Origin: Phycisphaerae bacterium
GTDB lineage: Bacteria; Planctomycetota; Phycisphaerae; Phycisphaerales; SM1A02
Direction of reading: 5' to 3'
Length of the DNA: 64,000 bases
Assembly (NCBI GenBank): GCA_002716385.1
Contig: PBAX01000027.1
Coordinates: forward strand, 124,001 to 188,000
How positions within the stretch are numbered: position 1 is the stretch's first letter; each line of letters opens with the position of its first letter. Under the pieces are notes generated by a model. The model did no database searches and was not told the origin of the DNA. It worked only from the letters and a program-made list of their open reading frames with translations. Below, piece by piece: positions 9,058 through 16,243 of the stretch. A program made the translations under genes and the position numbers.

Positions 9058-9275
9058 AAATCGTTGTCGTGACACTCTTTCATCGAGGGTCCACCTTTTC
9101 CGCATCGATGCACCTCTCCTGAGGGGGAGACCATTCGTTGCGGCGTTCCGACCTCTATTTTCACTCTTTGATTGCATGTTCTGCTCGAGTGAAGGTATCG
9201 TTGGGAACTGGTTGTGCGGATTTTCCGTACTTCTGGTGTGACGTCCGAGTTTGATGAAGAGACTGTCGAAAAGCC

Positions 9276-9289
9276 GCGGGGCAACCCGC
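9276..9289 (+). promoter_or_regulatory. GNRA-loop hairpin next to the pseudopilin RBS
   Basis: GCGGG-GCAA-CCCGC is a 5-bp stem closed by a GCAA (GNRA) tetraloop, four bases before the GAGG Shine-Dalgarno of the gene at 9306. It could stabilise the mRNA 5' side or tune translation. Confidence 0.4.
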
Positions 9290-9305
9290 AATGAGGATTC
9301 CATTA

Positions 9306-10553
9306 ATGAACAACAGAAAAGCATTCACCCTCGTGGAGCTGTTGGTGGTCATCTCGATCATCGCGCTTCTCGTTGGCATCCTGCTCCCAGCACTCAGCCG
9401 TGCACGCGATGCAGCGATGATCAACTCATCCAAGAACAACATCCGTAACGTCTACATGGCGAACCAGAACTACAACTCCGCCAACAAGGGTCGTCAGTTC
9501 GTCGGTGCACCTTCCGATCTTGCACGCTACGGCAACACCGTTGGTGCCGCTATCGCCGGCTATTCAGACGCGTTCGCCCTCTACGGCGAAGGTGACTCAT
9601 TCGGTGGTTGGGCTCCTGGCCCCGGCGTCCAGTTCGGTGAGACCCAGAGCGGTGTCGTGGTCTTCCCCGGCAACGTTCCTGAGTACATCGTCCCGCTCCT
9701 GTTCCCCAGCGGCCCCACCTCCACACAGTCCGCTCCGGGCTATGGCACTCACATGCATCCGAATGCACGTCAGATCGCCGAGTACATGGAAGACGACATC
9801 ACCAACAAGGCCTACTACGCTCCAAAGGACACGATCCTTCTTGAGGGCGTCAAGGACTGCCAGATCTCCCAGGGCAACCTCTGCCCAGGCGTTTCCGGCG
9901 AATGGGGTGGAGACTTCGGTTCATTCCGAATCAGCAAGCTTGGCACCTATGACTTCAGCCCTGCGATTCCAATGACCAGCTACATCTACTCACCTGCCAA
10001 CATGATGAGCAACAAGGTGTTCACCTACAAGCCAGGTGAAAACAACGGATTCAAGGATCCTTGCTCGTTCAACAACGGCTTCAAGGCACCTACGCTTGAT
10101 CAGAGCAAGTACGCCTCTCTCAAGGCCTACCTGACTGAGCAGCACTGGCTTCAGAACGTGACCGGCGAAGCATGCAGCCCCACATGGGACGGCATGGGCT
10201 CCGGCCACTGGCGTAGCACCACGAACCCTGATGGCTGGCACTGGGGCGGCTGCCACCCAGCACTCTACAACCACTCCTTCAGGTCCACACCGGTCACCGT
10301 CTTCAACGATGGCCACGTCGACATGCTCGACATCAACTCGGCTGACAAGTGCGACAACCTGGTTTCCAAGGCAAATCAGGACAAGTTCGGCTCAGACGAC
10401 AACCTGTGCGGTCTGTGGAATCGTAACACCCCATTCGGTGACAACGGCTACTTCCAGGAAGCAGCCACCGACTGGATGGACGTCAGTGTTGTTGCCCTGA
10501 CCGAAGGCGGCAGCAATGGCCGCGATCTGTGCCAGGACGTCATCAGCAACTGA
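9306..10553 (+). CDS. Prepilin-type (type II pseudopilin/DUF1559-like) protein
   Basis: The 415-aa protein starts with a class III prepilin signal, MNNRKAFTLVELLVVISIIALL, with the conserved Phe/Glu pattern after the cleavage site and a single N-terminal helix. The body is large and rich in Gly, Asn and Cys. Near the C-terminus HSFRSTPVTVFNDGHV resembles the H-x9-DG ending of planctomycetal DUF1559 proteins, with spacing 11 instead of 9. It would be processed by prepilin peptidase and anchored in, or assembled from, the inner membrane. A long structured leader and a strong terminator suggest high, regulated expression. GAGG nine bases upstream selects the ATG at 9306 over the one at 9291. Substrate unknown. 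Confidence 0.75.
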   Translation: MNNRKAFTLVELLVVISIIALLVGILLPALSRARDAAMINSSKNNIRNVYMANQNYNSANKGRQFVGAPSDLARYGNTVGAAIAGYSDAFALYGEGDSFGGWAPGPGVQFGETQSGVVVFPGNVPEYIVPLLFPSGPTSTQSAPGYGTHMHPNARQIAEYMEDDITNKAYYAPKDTILLEGVKDCQISQGNLCPGVSGEWGGDFGSFRISKLGTYDFSPAIPMTSYIYSPANMMSNKVFTYKPGENNGFKDPCSFNNGFKAPTLDQSKYASLKAYLTEQHWLQNVTGEACSPTWDGMGSGHWRSTTNPDGWHWGGCHPALYNHSFRSTPVTVFNDGHVDMLDINSADKCDNLVSKANQDKFGSDDNLCGLWNRNTPFGDNGYFQEAATDWMDVSVVALTEGGSNGRDLCQDVISN

Positions 10554-10585
10554 TCCTGAACGTTCTGCGACAACGATTTGATTGG

Positions 10586-10616
10586 ACGACCGGCCCTCAG
10601 GGGCCGGTCGTTTTTT
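10586..10616 (+). terminator. Strong intrinsic terminator
   Basis: An 11-bp GC-rich stem (ACGACCGGCCC / GGGCCGGTCGT) with TCAG loop is directly followed by TTTTTT. It lies 33 bases after the pseudopilin stop and insulates the transsulfuration genes. Confidence 0.92.
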
Positions 10617-10628
10617 CGTGGTAATCGC

Positions 10629-10634
10629 TACAAT
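10629..10634 (+). promoter_or_regulatory. -10 hexamer of a leaderless start (CBS gene)
   Basis: TACAAT lies seven bases before the GTG at 10642. There is no Shine-Dalgarno sequence and no room for one after the terminator. The predicted transcript starts at or next to the start codon. Confidence 0.5.
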
Positions 10635-10641
10635 TCGAGAC

Positions 10642-12054
10642 GTGAATTCCTCAACATCATCCAAAAGTCATTCGCCAGCCTCCGCTCCCATCTACCACGA
10701 TGTCCTTGAACTCGTGGGCAATACTCCGATGCTGGAGATAAACCGTATAGACACGGGGCCATGTCGACTGCTCCTGAAACTCGAATCACAGAACCCCGGG
10801 AACTCGATCAAGGACCGGATTGCCATCTCGATGATCGATCGCGCCGAATCGGAAGGCGCCCTCAAACCCGGCGGACACATCGTCGAGGCCACTGCCGGCA
10901 ACACCGGCATAGCCCTTGCGTTGGTCGGAACACAAAGAGGGTACTCGGTGACTGTGGTCGTTCCCGACAAGATGGCCGAAGGGAAGATCGCGCACCTGCG
11001 AGCACTTGGTGCAGAAGTCGTCATGGCAAGATCGGATGTCGAGAAGGGACACCCCGACTACTATCAGGAAGTCGCAGCCAAGATCGCCTCGGAAAGAGGC
11101 GCCTACTACGTCAACCAGTTCTCCAATCAGGCCAATGTGGACGCGCACTACGAGACCACCGGTCCCGAGATCTGGGAACAGACGAATGGTGAAATCGATG
11201 CTTTCGTGGTTGGCGTCGGTTCCGGCGGAACAGTCACCGGCGTTGGTCGCTACCTGAAGGAAAAGAAACCCGATGTGAGAATTGTGCTGGCCGATCCGGT
11301 TGGTTCCGTACTTGAACCACTTGTGAACGAGAATCGAAAAGTCGATGCCGGCTCGTGGCTGGTGGAAGGAATCGGGGAGGATTTCATCCCTGACATCACC
11401 GACATGGATGTCATCGACGAAGCGATTGCAGTCTCCGACGGCGATGCCTTTGTGGCCGCCCGCGACCTCCTTCGAAAACAGGGACTTCTGTCGGGATCAT
11501 CCAGTGGGACGCTCCTAGCCGCCGCATTGATCTGGTGTCGTCGGCAAACCGAGCCAAAGACCGTGGTGAGCTTCGCTTGCGACCATGGAGCCAAGTATCT
11601 GGACAAGATGTTCAATGACCACTGGATGATGGATCAGGGCTTCCTCGAAAGGGAGGAACATGGGAACCTGAGGGATCTGATCGCACGAAGGCACAAGCAT
11701 GGCGAGGACTACACGATCCGTGAAGATCTCCCGTTGATGCAGGCCATCAAGGCGATGAAGCTGCACGACGTCAGCCAGATGGCCGTATTCGACGAGAATG
11801 ATTCGATAAAGGGCATTCTGGACGAGTCCGACATCCTCATGGCGGTCACCAAGGATCCGGAAAACTTCAATGAGCCGGTCTCGAAATTCATGACCAGTCG
11901 ATTGGTGACGGTCTCACCCAAGGATTCCATCGATGACCTGCTGCCGATCTTCAGATCGGATCAGGTTGCGATCGTCATGGAAGACGACAGTTTCTGCGGA
12001 CTAATCACTCGAATCGACCTCATCAACTATCTGCGGAAGAAACTGCTTCGCTGA
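10642..12054 (+). CDS. cbs: Cystathionine beta-synthase (PLP domain plus CBS pair)
   Basis: The 470-aa fold-type II PLP enzyme condenses homocysteine with serine (or O-acetylserine) to cystathionine. The PLP lysine is in NPGNSIKDRIA (about K57), the phosphate-binding loop in GSGGTVTGVGRY, and the EATAGNTGIALA segment is typical. Residues about 335-470 form a CBS-domain pair (DLPLMQAIKAMKLHDVSQMAVFDE and VSKFMTSRLVTVSPKD), as in human CBS, suggesting ligand control. No haem-binding N-terminus is seen. The GTG start follows a TACAAT hexamer by seven bases. The next gene, 14 bp on, is the matching gamma enzyme. Cysteine synthase activity cannot be excluded. Confidence 0.88.
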   Translation: MNSSTSSKSHSPASAPIYHDVLELVGNTPMLEINRIDTGPCRLLLKLESQNPGNSIKDRIAISMIDRAESEGALKPGGHIVEATAGNTGIALALVGTQRGYSVTVVVPDKMAEGKIAHLRALGAEVVMARSDVEKGHPDYYQEVAAKIASERGAYYVNQFSNQANVDAHYETTGPEIWEQTNGEIDAFVVGVGSGGTVTGVGRYLKEKKPDVRIVLADPVGSVLEPLVNENRKVDAGSWLVEGIGEDFIPDITDMDVIDEAIAVSDGDAFVAARDLLRKQGLLSGSSSGTLLAAALIWCRRQTEPKTVVSFACDHGAKYLDKMFNDHWMMDQGFLEREEHGNLRDLIARRHKHGEDYTIREDLPLMQAIKAMKLHDVSQMAVFDENDSIKGILDESDILMAVTKDPENFNEPVSKFMTSRLVTVSPKDSIDDLLPIFRSDQVAIVMEDDSFCGLITRIDLINYLRKKLLR

Positions 12055-12068
12055 TCAGGGAAAACAAC

Positions 12069-13271
12069 GTGAGCCACTCCTCAAATCATCTCGATACCGC
12101 CGTCGTCCACGCGGGACAGACACCATGCCCTACCACCGGAGCAGTCATGCCCCCGGTGTATCTCACATCGACCTATGCTCAGAAGTCGCCTGGAGTCCAT
12201 CAGGGATTCGAGTACACGAGAAGTCACAATCCCACCCGTTATGCCTTCGAAAGAAGCATCGCGAGGCTGGAGGGCTCCAACCTCTCCGAAGCGGACGATG
12301 TCTCCTATGGGGGGTTCGCCTTCTCGAGTGGTTTGGCCGCGATCGCCACATTACTCGATACGCTCAGCGCAGGTGATCATGTCGTCGCCATGGACGATCT
12401 CTATGGAGGAACGCATAGGCTCTTCAACAAGGTCCGTGCACGATCCGCAGGCCTTCGTTTCACCACCGTGGACATGACTGTCCCGGGAGCTCTGGAAGAA
12501 GCCATCCAGTCCGATACCAAGCTTGTATGGGTGGAATCCCCCACCAATCCGACACTCAAAGTCGTCGACCTTCCAGCCGTCGCGGCAATTTGCCGGGAAC
12601 GCGGCATATTGTCCGCCTGTGACAACACGTTCGCCTCCCCCATGCTCCAGCGGCCGATCGAGATGGGATTCGACATCACGATGCACTCCGCCACGAAGTA
12701 TCTGGGTGGCCACAGCGACTCGGTCGGCGGCGTTCTGGTCACGGCTGACAAGGAGATGGCCGAAACACTTCGTTTCCATCAGAATTCCGTTGGTTCTGTC
12801 ATGGCACCGTTCGATTCCTTCCTGATGCTCAGAGGCGTCAAGACACTGGCGTTGCGTATGCGGCGGCACAACCGGACAGCCCATGATCTCGCGGTGTGGC
12901 TTGAAAATCATTCCAAAGTCGCGCGCATCGTCTACCCCGGTCTGGAATCGCATCCACAACATTCGATTGCATCGAGAATCATGCAGCTTGATGGAGAACC
13001 GGCTGGTGGTGGCATGATCACGATCGTCCTCGATTCCGATCTGGATGGCTGCCGTCGATTCCTCGAGAACCTGTCCGTGTTCACACTTGCCGAGTCGCTC
13101 GGTGGCGTGGAATCACTGGTCAATCATCCAGCCATCATGACTCATGCTTCAGTGGATCCCGCTGTCCGCGAGGAACTTGGCATCGATGACTGCCTTGTCC
13201 GGCTTTCAGTGGGTATCGAGGATGGCAGGGATCTACAGGCGGATCTCGAGACCGCACTTGATGCCGTTTGA
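12069..13271 (+). CDS. Cystathionine gamma-lyase or gamma-synthase
   Basis: The 400-aa Cys/Met-metabolism PLP enzyme (fold type I) shows YTRSHNPTRYAFE, FSSGLAAIATLLDTL, VESPTNPTLKVVDL, and the Schiff-base lysine in MHSATKYLGGHSD (about K210). The C-terminal FTLAESLGGVESLVNHPAIMTHA is typical. Coupling to cystathionine beta-synthase points to gamma-lyase, giving cysteine from cystathionine by reverse transsulfuration, but sequence alone does not separate lyase from synthase. The GTG start follows 14 bp after the upstream gene, with only a weak AGGGA as ribosome site. Confidence 0.85.
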   Translation: MSHSSNHLDTAVVHAGQTPCPTTGAVMPPVYLTSTYAQKSPGVHQGFEYTRSHNPTRYAFERSIARLEGSNLSEADDVSYGGFAFSSGLAAIATLLDTLSAGDHVVAMDDLYGGTHRLFNKVRARSAGLRFTTVDMTVPGALEEAIQSDTKLVWVESPTNPTLKVVDLPAVAAICRERGILSACDNTFASPMLQRPIEMGFDITMHSATKYLGGHSDSVGGVLVTADKEMAETLRFHQNSVGSVMAPFDSFLMLRGVKTLALRMRRHNRTAHDLAVWLENHSKVARIVYPGLESHPQHSIASRIMQLDGEPAGGGMITIVLDSDLDGCRRFLENLSVFTLAESLGGVESLVNHPAIMTHASVDPAVREELGIDDCLVRLSVGIEDGRDLQADLETALDAV

Positions 13272-13284
13272 GGCCAGACCGCGA

Positions 13285-13509
13285 TCAGTTGCTGCAACTG
13301 CCTCCACCACAGCATCCGCATCCGCTGGAAGACGGGGCATTGATCCCCTGACTTGCCGTGGGAGCATCGACCTGAAAGGTACTGTGGACACGATGGAAGG
13401 TCCGGTCAAGACCCTCGGGATCCTCGACAGGCTCATCTGCTTCGGCCATCGACCTGAGCAAAGTCACAAGCGAACCATCTTCTTCACATCTGTATTCGTA
13501 GAGCGGCAT
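13285..13509 (-). CDS. FmdB-like small zinc-ribbon protein, ribbon degenerate
   Basis: The 74-aa protein begins MPLYEYRCEEDG, the FmdB/CxxC-CxxC regulatory-protein signature. In family members a second CxxC pair follows; here the first pair is reduced to C-E-E-D and the middle has no Cys. A Cys-rich tail (GCGCCGGGSC) is the only other metal-binding candidate. It may bind metal through the tail or have lost the ribbon. TATACT lies six bases before the ATG, fitting a leaderless mRNA, and a long inverted repeat abuts it. The gene follows flagellin on the same strand and converges with the gamma-lyase gene. Confidence 0.6.
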   Translation of the reverse strand: MPLYEYRCEEDGSLVTLLRSMAEADEPVEDPEGLDRTFHRVHSTFQVDAPTASQGINAPSSSGCGCCGGGSCSN

Positions 13510-13515
13510 GACAAC

Positions 13516-13521
13516 AGTATA
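13516..13521 (-). promoter_or_regulatory. -10 hexamer of a leaderless start (FmdB-like gene)
   Basis: On the minus strand TATACT (5 of 6 to TATAAT) is followed by six bases (GTTGTC) and the ATG at 13509. No Shine-Dalgarno sequence is present. Confidence 0.5.
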
Positions 13522-13550
13522 GGAGCTCCCGCTGTCGGCGAGAGCTCCTA
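13520..13550 (-). terminator. Inverted repeat between flagellin and FmdB-like gene
   Basis: TAGGAGCTC and GAGCTCCTA are perfect 9-bp arms around 13 bases. It lies 27 bases past the flagellin stop and is a plausible flagellin terminator, though the T tract is poor. Because it also touches the -10 of the FmdB-like gene it could instead be an operator. Confidence 0.45.
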
Positions 13551-13576
13551 ATCGAAGAACATGTAAGAAGGGATGA

Positions 13577-15061
13577 TCAGGAATGACTCAGAAGACTGAG
13601 AACCTGCATTGGATGACTGTTCGCAATCGACAAGGCCTGCATGGCCGACTGTGACAGCAACTGTGTTCGGGCAAGAGAGGCTGTTTCCCATGCCAGATCC
13701 GCATCGCGAATACTCGAATCCGCGGCGGCGATCTGTTCGAGCGTGGTACCGAGGGTATCTCGTGCAGACTCCAGTGTATATCTCATGAAACTGCCCAGAC
13801 GTCCTTGTATGTTGGAAACTTCCTGGACTGATTCATTGATGATCCGCTGAGCCTTGAGCGTATCGCCATCGACGATCGCAGCTGAACCGCCGGTTCTCAA
13901 CTCGCTCAATGCGCCGTCAAAGCCACCAATGGATCCGGTTGTCAGGGAACGAATACCCAGACTACTCAAGCCGGATCTGCCCGGTCCTGTGGCGATGTCG
14001 AAATACGCTCCGCCGGATACGATCTTGAAGTTGGCTGAACCCACGATGTTCGCCGACTCATCGAGCCGAACTTCGAGATCAAAGCCGTTGGCCACGACCC
14101 GACCTTCGAGCCCCTGCACACTCGCGACCTGGCCGTTGATCAACATTTGGGCATCCTGGCCGAAGTCCGAATGTTCGTTGTCCGCCTCGAATCCCCAGGC
14201 CGTGCCATCCCAGGACCTCACGAATGAGTTTCCGTTGCTGTCCTGACCGTTGACCTCAACGGCATTGATGTTAACGAACTGGTTGGAACCGTAGTCTCTG
14301 GTTGTGATTATCAATTCGTCGTTGGAAGACAGATCGACTTCGATACCAAGCTCCTCCGCGAAGGTGCTGATCGAAGCCTCCATGTCCAGTTTGTTGGTCC
14401 CATCGGCGAATGTGAACTGCTGCACGCCACCAGGACCTGTGATCTCGAAGGTGACAGAGAGCCCCATCGAAGTGTTCAGGACACCACCATTGAGCGTGAT
14501 GCCGGCCTGCGCCTTTTCTGCAGCCACAAGGACATCCGTATGGATGTCCAGCCCTTCACCACTGGTGCCGAGCCTCGCATTGTTGACATGCACCCAGTCG
14601 AAGTCATTGAGTCCTTCACCCGAGAGTTCATAATCGAGATTGCCGTCAAGCAGCTTGTTTCCGTTGAATTCCGTACCTGTGGCGATTCGATCGATGGCTT
14701 CCAGTATGAGATCAATCTCACCCTGCCTGGCCATTCGTTCCGTATCGCCAATTCCACCTTGAGTGCCTGATTCCGTAACGATCGCCTGAAGTTCAAGCAG
14801 AAGTTCATTGATCTCGGTAATGGCACCCTCAGCTGTCGCGATGATCTGTTCACCACGATTGATTGAGTTCATGGCGGCATCGATACCGACCATGTCGGAC
14901 TGCAGGGCATTGCTCGCCACCATTCCCCCGGGATCATCCTTCGCTGTTTCGACTCGAAGACCTGTACTCAGGTTCCTGAGGCTTTGAAACATCCGCTGGT
15001 TATGAGTCGACAGGGCATTGTGTGCCATGAAAGCCGCGATGTTGGTTGTGATGGGGCTCAT
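13577..15061 (-). CDS. fliC: Flagellin
   Basis: This 494-aa filament subunit has both conserved D0/D1 ends: N-terminal ITTNIAAFMAHNALSTHNQRMFQSLRNLSTGLRVETAKDDPGG and C-terminal LARTQLLSQSAMQALSIANSHPMQVLSLL. Between them lies a variable D2/D3 region of about 230 residues. It is exported by the flagellar type III system and polymerises outside the cell. The Shine-Dalgarno GGAG, eight bases before the ATG, sits in a small hairpin that fits CsrA control. csrA and fliW lie upstream on the same strand, 222 bp away, so flagellin probably has its own promoter. Confidence 0.93.
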   Translation of the reverse strand: MSPITTNIAAFMAHNALSTHNQRMFQSLRNLSTGLRVETAKDDPGGMVASNALQSDMVGIDAAMNSINRGEQIIATAEGAITEINELLLELQAIVTESGTQGGIGDTERMARQGEIDLILEAIDRIATGTEFNGNKLLDGNLDYELSGEGLNDFDWVHVNNARLGTSGEGLDIHTDVLVAAEKAQAGITLNGGVLNTSMGLSVTFEITGPGGVQQFTFADGTNKLDMEASISTFAEELGIEVDLSSNDELIITTRDYGSNQFVNINAVEVNGQDSNGNSFVRSWDGTAWGFEADNEHSDFGQDAQMLINGQVASVQGLEGRVVANGFDLEVRLDESANIVGSANFKIVSGGAYFDIATGPGRSGLSSLGIRSLTTGSIGGFDGALSELRTGGSAAIVDGDTLKAQRIINESVQEVSNIQGRLGSFMRYTLESARDTLGTTLEQIAAADSSIRDADLAWETASLARTQLLSQSAMQALSIANSHPMQVLSLLSHS

Positions 15062-15064
15062 GCC

Positions 15065-15084
15065 AGGATCTCCAGATTCATCCT
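15065..15084 (-). promoter_or_regulatory. Hairpin placing the flagellin RBS in its loop
   Basis: On the minus strand AGGAT ... ATCCT pair around GAATCTGGAG, so the GGAG ribosome site is loop-exposed. A second GGA (in AGGAT) is ten bases upstream. This geometry is that of paired CsrA sites such as those in the B. subtilis hag leader. Confidence 0.4.
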
Positions 15085-15132
15085 CACTCGAGGAATGACA
15101 CGATTTGTGGTTCGTTGATGTACGTGCCCCTT

Positions 15133-15139
15133 CTATCGG
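15133..15139 (-). promoter_or_regulatory. Possible sigma-28 -10 of flagellin
   Basis: The minus strand reads CCGATAG, close to the sigma-28 -10 core CCGATAA, with TGAA about 17 bases upstream in place of TAAA. It would give a leader of about 65 nt. The -35 match and spacing are imperfect. Confidence 0.3.
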
Positions 15140-15283
15140 TTGCCTGAAGAGGCGTATTCAGTACGACCTTGTATTCGTGTTACCGGTCCCGGATTCCCTC
15201 CTCAGCCATAGCTGGAATCAGGATGTGCGCATCATCTGCGCCTGTTGCATGAGGCGTCTCGACGCGAAAAAATCATCTATTGG

Positions 15284-15571
15284 TTATTGGACCTGATTTG
15301 AGACGCGGGTTCCACGAGGCTCCGACCCCTTCGGAGACTTGGCTGCAGGTCGATCCTCCGGCCGGATGATTCCGATCGGATTGTCCTCTATCGCACTGGC
15401 CTGTTCGTTTTCGGCACGAATGGCGTCATAAATCTCTCGACGGTGGACCGGAATCGTGGACGGTGCATTCACTCCGATTCGAACCTTGTCCCCACGGATA
15501 TCTACGATGGTGATTTCAACATCATCACCGATCATGATGGCTTCATCACGATGTCTCGACAATACGAGCAT
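15284..15571 (-). CDS. csrA: Carbon storage regulator CsrA
   Basis: The 95-aa protein opens with the invariant MLVLSRHRDEAIMIGDDVEITIVDIRGDKVRIGV and continues PVHRREIYDAIRAEN, the complete dimeric CsrA fold with the RNA-binding edges. It binds GGA-containing hairpins and blocks translation. The roughly 35-residue tail after the core is longer than in typical 60-75-aa CsrA and is Pro/Lys/Arg-rich. AAGGAAGGAG before the second ATG sets the start; the track start would add seven residues. It lies 103 bp downstream of fliW, its antagonist, with a CsrA-type hairpin in the gap. Confidence 0.95.
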   Translation of the reverse strand: MLVLSRHRDEAIMIGDDVEITIVDIRGDKVRIGVNAPSTIPVHRREIYDAIRAENEQASAIEDNPIGIIRPEDRPAAKSPKGSEPRGTRVSNQVQ

Positions 15572-15618
15572 GCCTGGCTCCTTCCTTGGCATCTGACCCC
15601 TGCCCTGCAGGGACCGGC

Positions 15619-15636
15619 GAGCGACTCCATTCGCTC
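15619..15636 (-). promoter_or_regulatory. CsrA-type hairpin in the csrA leader
   Basis: On the minus strand GAGCGA-ATGGAG-TCGCTC forms a 6-bp stem with loop AUGGAG. The loop contains ANGGA, the core that CsrA recognises. It lies about 48 bases before the csrA ATG, whose own ribosome site AAGGAAGGAG supplies two more GGA motifs, suggesting autoregulation. Confidence 0.5.
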
Positions 15637-15674
15637 ACGATGAATACATGTTTCAAGACGATTCAGGGAACGTG

Positions 15675-16121
15675 TCAGGCACTTGCCGCCTTCTGACCTT
15701 CAGCCAGCCTGGCGATCTCATGCCTCGTGGTCCATTTGCGATCCGCCAGCACGAGCTGCATGCCCTGCTGGTTCGAGAGGTTGATCACAAGAGGCCCCTG
15801 GAAGTTGGCTGTCAGCGTGTCGTCGTACTTGTTGACAATCACGAACAGCTGGGCTCCAGTGATGCCACTGATTCCCATCATGTCCAGTTGTTCCTGACGG
15901 ATGACCGCCTGATACTCGTCCGCCCAGAGGCATGGATCGGTCACGACGAATGCCAGTTCGGGCGTATCGGCGGACTGCAACCAGTAGAAGACACCCTCTT
16001 CATCAGGCTGCAACAGCACGAATCGCCTGTAACTGGCGAATCCGAGCAAACCAGATGGAAATGTAAGCACTCTCTCTTCCGCCACCTCGACTGTTCCGAA
16101 TCGAGTCGTCTGAACCTGCAT
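15675..16121 (-). CDS. fliW: Flagellar assembly factor FliW
   Basis: The 148-aa protein matches FliW: TTRFGTVEVAEERVLTFPSGLLGFASYRRFVLL at the start, then WLQSADTPELAFVVTDP and ADEYQAVI...NLQGP-type strands (NFQGPLVINLSNQQGMQLVL). FliW binds CsrA or flagellin; free flagellin displaces CsrA, coupling secretion to translation. GGAGG six bases before MQVQTT sets the start; the track start adds 36 residues without support. It lies 122 bp downstream of flgL and upstream of csrA on the same strand. Confidence 0.93.
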   Translation of the reverse strand: MQVQTTRFGTVEVAEERVLTFPSGLLGFASYRRFVLLQPDEEGVFYWLQSADTPELAFVVTDPCLWADEYQAVIRQEQLDMMGISGITGAQLFVIVNKYDDTLTANFQGPLVINLSNQQGMQLVLADRKWTTRHEIARLAEGQKAASA

Positions 16122-16243
16122 GTGGACCTCCGTCCATGATGGGCCTGCCGTCTTACCGGCCTCTCGCAGCACGTCCTGTGCCGCGGGGCATCCTGCCTGT
16201 ATCACGTGGGCCCGGCCCTTTGAACCCACGATGGTGTCGCAAA

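Larger units (their letters stand above)
8867..9305. other. 439-bp non-coding region before the pseudopilin
   Basis: This is the longest stretch without a gene. It holds several perfect inverted repeats (listed separately) and no convincing ORF; the short track ORFs here have no Shine-Dalgarno sequence and poor codon use. It probably carries the ruvB 3' end, the promoter and a long leader of the pseudopilin gene. I could not fix a promoter with confidence. Confidence 0.4.

Noticed and set aside
8922-9122. 66-aa ORF in the long non-coding region
   Set aside because: No ribosome site, no recognisable protein features, and it crosses both hairpins.
15113-15130. Sigma-54 promoter for flagellin (minus-strand GGGCACG-TACA-TCAAC)
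   Set aside because: The -24 half is good but the invariant GC at -12 is missing.
15105-15296. 63-aa plus-strand ORF in the flagellin upstream region
   Set aside because: Covers the flagellin promoter region, no Shine-Dalgarno sequence, unlikely composition.
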